Positions 1 through 6,141 of a stretch of 6,890 nucleotides of DNA are shown one piece after another; position 1 is the first letter of the stretch, and the number at the start of each line of letters is the position of its first letter. Origin of the DNA: Candidatus Omnitrophota bacterium. Lineage in GTDB: Bacteria > Omnitrophota > Gorgyraeia > Duberdicusellales > 4484-171. Where the stretch lies: the NCBI GenBank assembly GCA_028717025.1, contig JAQUOR010000091.1, forward strand, positions 1 to 6,890, read 5' to 3'. Below the pieces are notes generated by a model. It was not told the DNA's origin and did not search any database. It saw nothing but the letters and a program-made list of their open reading frames with translations. Both the position numbers and the translations under genes were made by a program.

Positions 1-42
1 TGGATACGACTCCTACATGGCCCATTGTTTTCTTCTTTACAC

Positions 43-125
43 GCAGATGATCGCAGATAAAAGCTGCAGATGATCGCAGATTTTTATCTGTGTTAATCTG
101 TGATTTTTATCTGTGTTAATCTGTG
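43..125. repeat. 23-bp-period tandem repeat with inverted halves
   Basis: Two related blocks share a 23-bp period. GCAGATGATCGCAGAT occurs at 43-58 and 66-81. An exact 23-bp unit, beginning ATTTTTATCTGTG, occurs at 80-102 and again at 103-125. The first block is roughly the reverse complement of the second, so 65-102 can fold into a long imperfect hairpin: CGCAGAT 75-81 pairs with ATCTGTG 86-92 around TTTT, and the pairing resumes further out. The repeat ends 6 bp before the archease ATG, so it would form that gene's 5' leader. It looks like an intergenic repeat family and not coding sequence. The 40 bp to its left hold nothing I can identify. Confidence 0.8.
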
Positions 126-131
126 TTTGCA

Positions 132-554
132 ATGAAAAAGTACGAATTTATTGACCATACGGCAGACGCGGCAGTGCGTGTATACGGAAAGACCCTGGAA
201 GAGCTATTCAATAACGCCGCTGAAGCCCTTTTAAGCCTTTTAGCTGATATAAGGCCCTTTAAAGAAAAAGAGCATACGGTTACCCTCAAAGGAACGACCG
301 TTGAGGATTTACTGGTCAACTGGCTCAATGAACTTACCTCCCTATTCTTTGCCGATAAATTTTTTCCTGCCGCCTATAATGTCGTCATCGATCAAAGCGG
401 TACTGAAAAGAAACTATCCGCAATACTTTTAGGTAAGAATTTCATGCAAACGCGCGAAAACGTAAAAATGGAAATAAAAGCCGCGACCTACCACAACTTA
501 AAGATAGAGAAGGACAGTCAGGGGTACCACGCGGAAATAATTTTCGATGTGTAA
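132..554 (+). CDS. Archease, activator of the RtcB RNA ligase
   Basis: This is a 140-residue protein of the archease family. Archease helps RtcB become guanylylated and turn over many times during tRNA splicing or RNA repair in the cytoplasm. The sequence shows the family hallmarks: N-terminal MKKYEFIDHTAD with the conserved metal-site Asp12, a middle VEDLLVNWLNEL helix (about residues 57-68), the KAATYHNLKI strand (116-125), and the C-terminal FDV containing Asp139, the second conserved acidic site. Length is normal. ATG 132 is preferred because it gives the family's usual N terminus. An in-frame GTG at 123 would add only three residues and lies inside the upstream repeat. No Shine-Dalgarno is visible, since the leader is made of the 23-bp repeat. 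Its partner rtcB is encoded 1.6 kb downstream on the same strand. Function is inferred from family membership, which is clear. Confidence 0.93.
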   Translation: MKKYEFIDHTADAAVRVYGKTLEELFNNAAEALLSLLADIRPFKEKEHTVTLKGTTVEDLLVNWLNELTSLFFADKFFPAAYNVVIDQSGTEKKLSAILLGKNFMQTRENVKMEIKAATYHNLKIEKDSQGYHAEIIFDV

Positions 555-614
555 TGAGGCAGCTTTTTTCAAACGACCGCAGGGAGTGTCGAAAAATGCG
601 TCGCCGAATTACAC

Positions 615-650
615 CCCTCACCACTTGCTGTATTTGGTGAGGGTTTCTTA
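615..650 (+). terminator. Hairpin after archease, possible terminator
   Basis: CCCTCACCA (615-623) pairs perfectly with TGGTGAGGG (635-643) around an 11-nt loop, followed by the weak T-rich run TTTCTT. It lies 60 bp after the archease stop. The short U-tract makes it a modest intrinsic terminator. It may instead be a common intergenic CCCTCACC-type palindrome. The rest of the 233-bp gap up to 788 holds no gene I can support. Confidence 0.5.
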
Positions 651-776
651 TGAGCGCACGCGAGATAAAGCGTACATGTTTTAATGTATATTAAGCTTAT
701 TTTCAGAAAGTGGTGGGGGCAAAATTCGCCCAGGCGACTTATGTTCACTATCGTTCCATAAGTCGTGGGCTCATTG

Positions 777-783
777 AAGGAGG
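777..783 (+). promoter_or_regulatory. Ribosome binding site deciding the DUF4139 start
   Basis: AAGGAGG lies 4 nt upstream of ATG 788. It selects this start over an in-frame GTG at 710, which would place 26 unlikely residues in front of an otherwise good signal peptide. Confidence 0.8.
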
Positions 784-787
784 GTGT

Positions 788-2191
788 ATGAAAAGAATAG
801 TTTTTGGTTTTTCCTTAAGTTTTCTTTTTATTCTCTCGCTTTTCGCTCAGGAACAGGGAAACGTCGAGCTAACCGTCTACAATCAGAATTTTGCCCTCGT
901 TAAAGACCAGAGAAATTTCAGTTTGAAGAAAGGCCTCAACTCAATTTCGTTTACCGATGTCGCTGCTTTAATCGAACCGACCTCGGTGCATTTTATCTCT
1001 CTTACTGATCCTGCCGCGTGCAGTATCCTGGAGCAAAATTATGAATATGATTTGGTCGATTCCAATAAACTTCTTTCCAAATACATAGATAAAGATATAA
1101 AAATTGTCACTAAAGATGAACGGGCATACGAAGGTAATCTCTTAAGCTATGATGGCGGTAATCTGGTTGTCTTAAGCACTGAAGGCTTAAGCATGATTGC
1201 TCGTCCGGATAATGTAAAGCAGATAAGCTTTGAAAAATTACCCGAAGGGCTTATCACTAAACCTACCCTCATCTGGGAGTTGGATAATCAGAAGGAAGGC
1301 AAACATTTGACTGAGCTTTCCTATTTAACCGGCGGCGTTAACTGGCATTGCGAATACGTAGCGGTGCTTGATAAGGATGACAAAGGTATTGATTTAGGAG
1401 GTTGGGTGAGCGTCGACAATAGAAGCGGCGCCGCGTACAAAGACGCGAAACTTAAACTCATTGCCGGCGAGGTCCGGCGTGCCCCCCCGGAGCAACTTGA
1501 CTATGATGGAACCGTGGCTGAGGCGCTTGTATCGTATAAAGCAAAACGCCAGTTCGAGGAAAAAGCGTTCTTTGAATATCACATCTACAGTTTGCAAAGA
1601 AAAACAACGCTTAAAAATAATCAGACAAAACAGATTTCTCTTCTGAATGCTTCCAATGTCCCCGTTAAAAAAGAATTTATCTTTGATCCCTCGAAAGGCA
1701 AAATGCACTATATGTATTATTCTGACAGCGAGAAAATCAAAGAAAACGTAAGAGTGGAGTTTGAGTGCGTTAACAGTAAGAATAATAATTTAGGCATGCC
1801 TTTGCCGAAAGGGAAAGTGAAAGTGTACAAACGGGATACCGACGGTTCCCTGCAATTTGTCGGTGAAGACGCCATAGACCACACTCCCAAAGATGAGAAA
1901 GTAAGGCTTTATCTTGGCGATGCCTTTGACGTAGTGGGGGAGCGTACCAGGACAGACTATAAAGAAGAATATCATACCCGGTGGGAAACTTTTGAGATAG
2001 TTTTGCGCAACCACAAGGAAGAGGACGTACAAGTGACGGTTTCAGAGAAGCTCTGGAGATATTCGAACTGGGAAATCCTTAAGCCTTCTATGCAGTTTGA
2101 AAAGAAAGACGCTTCTACTATTGAATTCAAAGTAAAGATTCCCAAGAATTCAGAGCAGAAAGTTACGTATACGGTGAAATACTGGTGGTAA
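788..2191 (+). CDS. Exported DUF4139 domain protein
   Basis: This is a 467-residue protein with an N-terminal Sec signal peptide: positive MKR, then a hydrophobic stretch at about residues 4-19, with likely cleavage after Ala20 (SLFA|QEQ). The mature protein opens with VELTVYNQNFALVKDQR, a pattern typical of DUF4139 proteins. It ends with the beta-rich DUF4139 region (about 175-467), including LPKGKVKVYKRD (339-350), LYLGDAFDV (374-382) and a tail with ELTYTVKYWW-like character (KVTYTVKYWW, 458-467). No enzymatic motif is visible and the family has no established function; a periplasmic or envelope location is inferred from the signal peptide. The start is fixed by a strong Shine-Dalgarno. 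The gene lies between archease and rtcB and ends 9 bp before rtcB, so co-transcription with rtcB is likely. A role in RNA repair is not expected for an exported protein. Confidence 0.85.
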   Translation: MKRIVFGFSLSFLFILSLFAQEQGNVELTVYNQNFALVKDQRNFSLKKGLNSISFTDVAALIEPTSVHFISLTDPAACSILEQNYEYDLVDSNKLLSKYIDKDIKIVTKDERAYEGNLLSYDGGNLVVLSTEGLSMIARPDNVKQISFEKLPEGLITKPTLIWELDNQKEGKHLTELSYLTGGVNWHCEYVAVLDKDDKGIDLGGWVSVDNRSGAAYKDAKLKLIAGEVRRAPPEQLDYDGTVAEALVSYKAKRQFEEKAFFEYHIYSLQRKTTLKNNQTKQISLLNASNVPVKKEFIFDPSKGKMHYMYYSDSEKIKENVRVEFECVNSKNNNLGMPLPKGKVKVYKRDTDGSLQFVGEDAIDHTPKDEKVRLYLGDAFDVVGERTRTDYKEEYHTRWETFEIVLRNHKEEDVQVTVSEKLWRYSNWEILKPSMQFEKKDASTIEFKVKIPKNSEQKVTYTVKYWW

Positions 2192-2200
2192 TACTGCATT

Positions 2201-3652
2201 ATGTGGGATGGCTCTTTAGAGAAAATCAATGACTATTCATTCCGTATCCCCAAAAGCTATAAACCAGGGATGCTTGTAGACGGTATTATTTACGCAAACG
2301 AGAAGTTGCTCTCTGATATAAAAAAAGATAACGCTCCGGAACAAGTGGCAAACGTGGCGTTCTTGCCGGGTATCGTCAACTATTCGTTGGCAATGCCGGA
2401 TATCCATTGGGGATATGGTTTCTCTATCGGCGGAGTTGCCGCGACTGACCCGCAAAACGGAGGAGTTATCTCTCCGGGCGGAGTAGGTTATGACATTAAC
2501 TGCGGGGTCAGGTTGTTAAAAACCAATTTGACCTTTGATGATGTAAAAGATAAAATTAATCATCTCGTCGATACGTTCTATCGGGAAGTACCTTCAGGCG
2601 TAGGTTCAAAGGGCGAGATCAAAGTCTCGCAAACCCAGCAGAAGAAACTTCTTACCGAGGGTGCTGCATGGGTTGTTGCTCAGGGCATGGGGGTGCAGGA
2701 GGATTTAGAGTGTTGCGAAGAGGGCGGCGCGATCGATGGCGCGGAGCCCGACAACGTTTCGCTGCGTGCCCATGAACGGGGGAAAGCCCAGACAGGGACG
2801 CTTGGCAGCGGCAATCATTTTTTAGAAGCTCAGGTCATTGAAGAGATCTTTGATAAAAGAGCGGCTGATAAACTTGGTTTGTTCATCGGCCAGGTTACTG
2901 TTATGATCCATTCAGGCTCGCGGGGTTTAGGCTTTCAGGTCTGCGACGATTATCTGCAGATAATGGTCAAGTGTCTTTCTAAATACGGTATTAATGTTCC
3001 GGACCGTCAGCTTGCCTGCGCTCCCGTAGAGAGCCCTGAAGCAAAAAGCTATATCGGCGCGATGCGTGCCGCTGCTAACTATGCCTGGGCTAACCGGCAG
3101 GCATTGATGCATTTGACGCGGGTAAGTTTCGAGCGAGTCTTTTCTAAAAGCTGGCAGTCTTTGGGAATGGATTTAATTTACGATATTGCGCATAATATCG
3201 CAAAATTTGAAGAATATACGGTTGACGGTCAAAAGAAGACATTGTGCATCCACAGGAAAGGCGCAACGCGTGCTTTTGGCCCCGGTAATCCGGGGTTACC
3301 GGTCCGGTATCGTGACATAGGACAACCGGTGATCATTCCCGGGGACATGGGCAGGGCTTCGTATTTATTATTAGGGACGAAAAAAGCCGAAGAAGAAACG
3401 TTCGGCTCGACCTGTCATGGCGCAGGCAGAGTAAAATCGCGGCACGAGGCAATACGGACGGTTAATCTGGATAGCCTGATTAAGGAGCTTCGCGCAAAAG
3501 GCATTGAAGTAAGAGCAGAAGGCAAACAAACAATAGTCGAAGAAGCTCCTTCTGCATATAAGAATGTTGATGATGTAGTTGACGTGGTTGCGCAGGCCGG
3601 GATATCGAGTAAGGTCTGTAGGATGAAACCGTTGTGCGTGTTGAAAGGTTAA
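2201..3652 (+). CDS. rtcB: RNA-splicing ligase RtcB
   Basis: This 483-residue GTP- and Mn-dependent RNA ligase joins 2',3'-cyclic-phosphate or 3'-phosphate RNA ends to 5'-OH ends in the cytoplasm, serving tRNA splicing or RNA repair. All catalytic positions known from archaeal RtcB can be seen: Asp98 and Cys101 in GGVGYDINCGVRLL, Asn205 and His206 in GSGNHFLE, His237 in IHSGSRG, His331 in DIAHN, the guanylylated His406 in STCHGAGR, and the C-terminal Lys482-Gly483 that closes over GTP. Length matches the long archaeal-type form (about 480 residues). The start gives the family-typical MWDGSLEKINDYSFRIPKSY. It has no clear Shine-Dalgarno and follows the DUF4139 stop by 9 bp, so translational coupling is plausible. 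Archease, its cofactor, is encoded upstream. The TAA stop is directly followed by TGA and begins a repeat element. Confidence 0.97.
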   Translation: MWDGSLEKINDYSFRIPKSYKPGMLVDGIIYANEKLLSDIKKDNAPEQVANVAFLPGIVNYSLAMPDIHWGYGFSIGGVAATDPQNGGVISPGGVGYDINCGVRLLKTNLTFDDVKDKINHLVDTFYREVPSGVGSKGEIKVSQTQQKKLLTEGAAWVVAQGMGVQEDLECCEEGGAIDGAEPDNVSLRAHERGKAQTGTLGSGNHFLEAQVIEEIFDKRAADKLGLFIGQVTVMIHSGSRGLGFQVCDDYLQIMVKCLSKYGINVPDRQLACAPVESPEAKSYIGAMRAAANYAWANRQALMHLTRVSFERVFSKSWQSLGMDLIYDIAHNIAKFEEYTVDGQKKTLCIHRKGATRAFGPGNPGLPVRYRDIGQPVIIPGDMGRASYLLLGTKKAEEETFGSTCHGAGRVKSRHEAIRTVNLDSLIKELRAKGIEVRAEGKQTIVEEAPSAYKNVDDVVDVVAQAGISSKVCRMKPLCVLKG

Positions 3653-3755
3653 TGAGACTTGGAATTTTTTTTATTAAAATTCCTTAGTCGAATTAATTCC
3701 ACCGAAGTTGCCAAAATTATTGTAAAGGATTTTGGCATATTGAGCGAAGGTGGAA
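3650..3755. repeat. Two-hairpin dispersed element, copy A (rtcB-serS gap)
   Basis: The element starts TAATGAGACTT, overlapping the rtcB stop. It then has hairpin 1: GGAATTTT 3661-3668 pairing with AAAATTCC 3676-3683. The block TAGTCGAATTAATTCC follows (3685-3700). Hairpin 2 has an outer stem, TTCCACC 3697-3703 with GGTGGAA 3749-3755, and an inner perfect 9-bp stem, TGCCAAAAT 3709-3717 with ATTTTGGCA 3729-3737. The sequence GAGCGAAGG (3742-3750) closes it. The same blocks in the same order recur at 6178-6264. Hairpin 1 is AT-rich with an internal T-run and could act as a weak terminator after rtcB. The exact right boundary is uncertain because it merges with the serS ribosome binding site. Confidence 0.7.
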
Positions 3756-3759
3756 GGAG
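3754..3759 (+). promoter_or_regulatory. serS ribosome binding site abutting a hairpin
   Basis: AAGGAG lies 8 nt upstream of ATG 3768 and selects that start over the in-frame GTG at 3750. Its first two bases are also the last two of the 7-bp outer stem of the preceding element (TTCCACC/GGTGGAA), so the hairpin could partly hide the site. Confidence 0.75.
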
Positions 3760-3767
3760 ATATCTCT

Positions 3768-5048
3768 ATGTTAGACATTAAATTTATTCGAGAAAATACT
3801 CAGGCGGTGCGAGAAGCGCTTAAAGCAAGAAATTCCAATTTTGACTTCGATGCGTTTCTAAAGCTTGATGAAAAACGCCGGCTGCTCATCCAGGAGACTG
3901 AGGGCTTACGTGCGCAACAGAATAAATTAAGCGATCAGGTCAAACTTTTGTTAAAAGAAAAACAGGACCCTAAACCTACCATTGAAAAAAGCAAGGAAAT
4001 CTCCCGCACGCTCGCGGGTCTTGAGGAAGAGTTAAAGACCCTTAAAACAGAATTCGAGTTACAACTTTTAAATATTCCCAACGTTCCTCATGCTTCCGTT
4101 CCCATCGGCGATATTTCCTGCAATAAAGTTATCAAAACGCACGGCGCTTTACGTACCTTTGATTCTAAACCGCTTACGCATATCGAGCTTGCCGAGCACC
4201 TTGACATTATCGATTTTAAACGGGCCTCGAAAATAAGCGGTTCTAATTTTATCCTTTATAAAGGCGAAGGCGCACGTCTGGAGCGGGCGCTTATTAATTT
4301 CATGCTCGACGTGCATACCAAAGAACACGGGTATCGTGAAATTTTTCCCCCGTTTTTAGTCAACAGGGAGTCCATGACGACAACCGGCCAGCTTCCTAAG
4401 TTCGAAGAGGACATGTACAGGCTCAAAGAAGATGATTATTTCCTGATTCCTACGGCAGAAGTCCCTGTTACCAACATCCATCGCGATGAGATACTGGAAG
4501 AAGAGACGTTGCCCGTGTATTACGCTGCCTATAGCGCTTGTTTCCGGCGCGAAGCAGGTTCTTACGGAAAAGATACGCGGGGCCTGATGCGCGTGCATCA
4601 ATTTAACAAGGTGGAACTGGTTAAGTTCGTAAAGCCGCAGGATTCTTATGATGAGCTTGAAAAGCTTCTTGCGGATGCCTGCAAAATCCTCGAGTTATTA
4701 GAAATTCCTTATCGGATCGTATTACTGTCGACGCAGGATATCAGTTTTTCTGCGGCAAAATGCTATGATATAGAGATTTATGCTCCCGGCATCGATAAGT
4801 GGCTTGAAGTATCAAGCTGCTCTAATTTCGAAGATTTCCAGGCACGCAGGGGTAACATTAAATATCGGCGTATAGCGGAGGACGGAAAGCGGTCGATCGA
4901 ATACGTGCATACATTAAATGGCTCGGGTGTTGCCCTGGCACGATTGGTGGTCGCTGTTCTGGAAAACTACCAACAGAAGGATGGCTCGATTGTCATTCCG
5001 CAAGTTTTAAGGAGGTATTTCGATGGAGGAGAAAGGATTAAAGAATAA
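3768..5048 (+). CDS. serS: Seryl-tRNA synthetase
   Basis: This 426-residue class II aminoacyl-tRNA synthetase charges tRNA-Ser with serine in the cytoplasm. The N-terminal MLDIKFIREN is family-typical. A charged, heptad-like coiled-coil arm (about residues 30-100) reads the long variable arm of tRNA-Ser. The catalytic domain carries the serine-pocket TAE triad (Thr229-Ala230-Glu231 in PTAEVPVTN). Motif 2 lies at about 259-283 (FRREAGSYGKDTRGLMRVHQ, then FNKVE) and motif 3 at about 383-400 (LNGSGVALARLVVAVLEN). Length is normal for bacterial SerRS. The start is set by AAGGAG 8 nt upstream. The last 26 bp overlap the next gene. An intact tRNA-Ser(GCT) lies about 1.26 kb downstream. The leader is a repeat element and shows no T-box. 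Confidence 0.97.
   Translation: MLDIKFIRENTQAVREALKARNSNFDFDAFLKLDEKRRLLIQETEGLRAQQNKLSDQVKLLLKEKQDPKPTIEKSKEISRTLAGLEEELKTLKTEFELQLLNIPNVPHASVPIGDISCNKVIKTHGALRTFDSKPLTHIELAEHLDIIDFKRASKISGSNFILYKGEGARLERALINFMLDVHTKEHGYREIFPPFLVNRESMTTTGQLPKFEEDMYRLKEDDYFLIPTAEVPVTNIHRDEILEEETLPVYYAAYSACFRREAGSYGKDTRGLMRVHQFNKVELVKFVKPQDSYDELEKLLADACKILELLEIPYRIVLLSTQDISFSAAKCYDIEIYAPGIDKWLEVSSCSNFEDFQARRGNIKYRRIAEDGKRSIEYVHTLNGSGVALARLVVAVLENYQQKDGSIVIPQVLRRYFDGGERIKE
5008..5016 (+). promoter_or_regulatory. Perfect Shine-Dalgarno inside the serS 3' end
   Basis: TAAGGAGGT lies 6 nt before ATG 5023 and within the serS coding sequence. It is the strongest ribosome binding site in the window and supports the overlapping downstream gene as real. 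Confidence 0.8.
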
Positions 5049-5613
5049 TTATCTCTTCACGCTGGTAAAATTTATTCTCTTTCTTTTGATTTTTTGTTTT
5101 CTTGCTTCATTCAGCAAACAGTTTTTAGAGGAGATGAGAGCTGACAGAGCGTTGAAAGTCGATATAGTGCTTTATTCGGTGCTCGCGTGCTTCGTGTTCA
5201 ATACTCTCGTAGTAGACTTAAACAACTTCTACAAGAATGTGCAGAAGTTTTTCTTTCATTCGTCATTTATATCGATGGTCGTGCCTTCATTTCTTATTCT
5301 TTTAGGCATAGGCTACTTTCTGATTCCCAGGGTTTTTGATCTCGATTTTGACCGTGATTTTTTTCTTTTTCTGGGTGGTTTTGTCATAACTTCGCATATA
5401 GTTTTTGTTGCGAGGGAAAATAAAGGCACTAACTTCATGGACTTCATAAATTATTTGTTTATTTTCAGTATCCTGTACATCGTTAATCTTATTCTGTTTG
5501 GACTGTACTTAAACGTAGCCTTTAAGATTGATCTGGGTAAAGTTATCGTGAACGGGTTTATAGACGGCGCGGTCTTGATCAAAAATCTTTTTTCTCAAAT
5601 TTTCCAGCGCTGA
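5023..5613 (+). CDS. Unrecognised multi-pass membrane protein
   Basis: I do not recognise this 196-residue protein. It has about five hydrophobic segments likely to span the membrane, at roughly residues 10-30, 47-64, 83-101, 112-130 and 142-166, and a weaker amphipathic stretch at 170-190. Charged loops include EEMRADR (36-42) and ARENKGTN (130-137). No transporter or enzyme signature is visible. The gene overlaps serS by 26 bp and has a perfect Shine-Dalgarno within serS, so it should be co-transcribed with serS and possibly translationally coupled. A second small membrane protein follows 31 bp later. Codon content is T-rich, as expected from its hydrophobicity. That it is a real gene is well supported; its function is unknown. 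Confidence 0.75.
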   Translation: MEEKGLKNNYLFTLVKFILFLLIFCFLASFSKQFLEEMRADRALKVDIVLYSVLACFVFNTLVVDLNNFYKNVQKFFFHSSFISMVVPSFLILLGIGYFLIPRVFDLDFDRDFFLFLGGFVITSHIVFVARENKGTNFMDFINYLFIFSILYIVNLILFGLYLNVAFKIDLGKVIVNGFIDGAVLIKNLFSQIFQR

Positions 5614-5644
5614 ATCGACAGGAATAAATTTTGCGTGCATAGGT

Positions 5645-5908
5645 ATGCTTAAAATTTGTAGAAATCGCTTCTTGGACGCGTTATGTAAATTTGTGTTATT
5701 TTCAGCATTTTTGCATGTAATTGCTATTGTTGTTTTTTTTATTCTGAAGCGTGACGTCATTGCCTTTAACTATTTTCATATCATTAGCGCGCATTTAGTT
5801 TTTCCAGACCTTATCAGGGGCTGGTTTGCCCAGGTGATATCATTTGTTATCATGATTGTTCTTTATATAATCATATTTTCGTTTTATACTGATAAGCAAA
5901 AGCCTTAA
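5645..5908 (+). CDS. Small unrecognised membrane protein
   Basis: This is an 87-residue protein with two likely membrane spans, at about residues 14-35 (CKFVLFSAFLHVIAIVVFFI) and 60-81 (WFAQVISFVIMIVLYIIIFS), joined by a loop containing AFNYFHIISAHLVFPDL. It ends in a charged tail, TDKQKP. It follows the larger membrane protein by 31 bp on the same strand, which suggests one transcript and perhaps a joint complex. The start is uncertain: only a weak AGG lies directly before ATG 5645 and no better in-frame start exists upstream. The hydrophobic pattern is coherent across the whole length, which favours a real gene. I cannot assign a family. Confidence 0.6.
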   Translation: MLKICRNRFLDALCKFVLFSAFLHVIAIVVFFILKRDVIAFNYFHIISAHLVFPDLIRGWFAQVISFVIMIVLYIIIFSFYTDKQKP

Positions 5909-5955
5909 GCGGTAAACTGTGGGCATAGCAATAAGCTTCTTTGAAAATTCTTCGG

Positions 5956-6139
5956 GGTTGACAACGGAGTGAGATTGACATCTACGAGGTTGCTTACAAA
6001 CGTAGTGTCAGAAGGGGCAGAGCCCCTATGAAGAGCCAGAATCCTGAGTGGCTAGCGATAGAGGGATGTATTCCTGAATGCTTGATTTTTGAAAATAACT
6101 GAATGCAATTGGTCGGAAGCGCGTAAGCGCTCTGGCTCT
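5956..6139 (+). other. Intergenic segment with several strong hairpins
   Basis: No protein gene is visible here. Possible RNA structure includes four elements. First, GACA+CTACG (5977-5980, 5982-5986) pairs with CGTAG+TGTC (6001-6009) with one bulged T. Second, AGGGGC-AGA-GCCCCT (6013-6027) is a hairpin. Third, a perfect 9-bp long-range pair, AGAGCCAGA (6032-6040) with TCTGGCTCT (6131-6139), encloses CTA-GCGA-TAG (6052-6061). Fourth, AGCGC-GTAA-GCGCT (6118-6131) has a GNRA-type loop but shares T6131 with the third pair. The segment could be a structured RNA or a cluster of intergenic palindromes; I do not recognise a known RNA family. The direct repeat CTGAATGC lies at 6074-6081 and 6099-6106. 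The flank at 5909-5955 shows nothing. Confidence 0.35.
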
Positions 6140-6141
6140 AT

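Noticed and set aside
1..40. End of an upstream + strand gene, or start of a minus-strand gene at ATG 25-23 reading MGHVGVVS
   Set aside because: Too few codons are visible to support either.
710..787. GTG start extending the DUF4139 protein by 26 residues
   Set aside because: The extension would bury the signal peptide, and a strong Shine-Dalgarno precedes ATG 788.
1394..1708. Minus-strand open frame of 104 codons inside the DUF4139 gene
   Set aside because: It is a shadow of a well-supported gene and has no recognisable protein character.
3697..3767. T-box riboswitch before serS, because GAAGGTGGAA resembles part of the T-box sequence
   Set aside because: The match is partial, no stem I specifier loop or antiterminator pair is present, and the sequence is explained by the repeat element.
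5958..5986. Promoter with TTGACA at 5958-5963 (and again at 5975-5980)
   Set aside because: No acceptable -10 hexamer lies 16-18 bp downstream of either.
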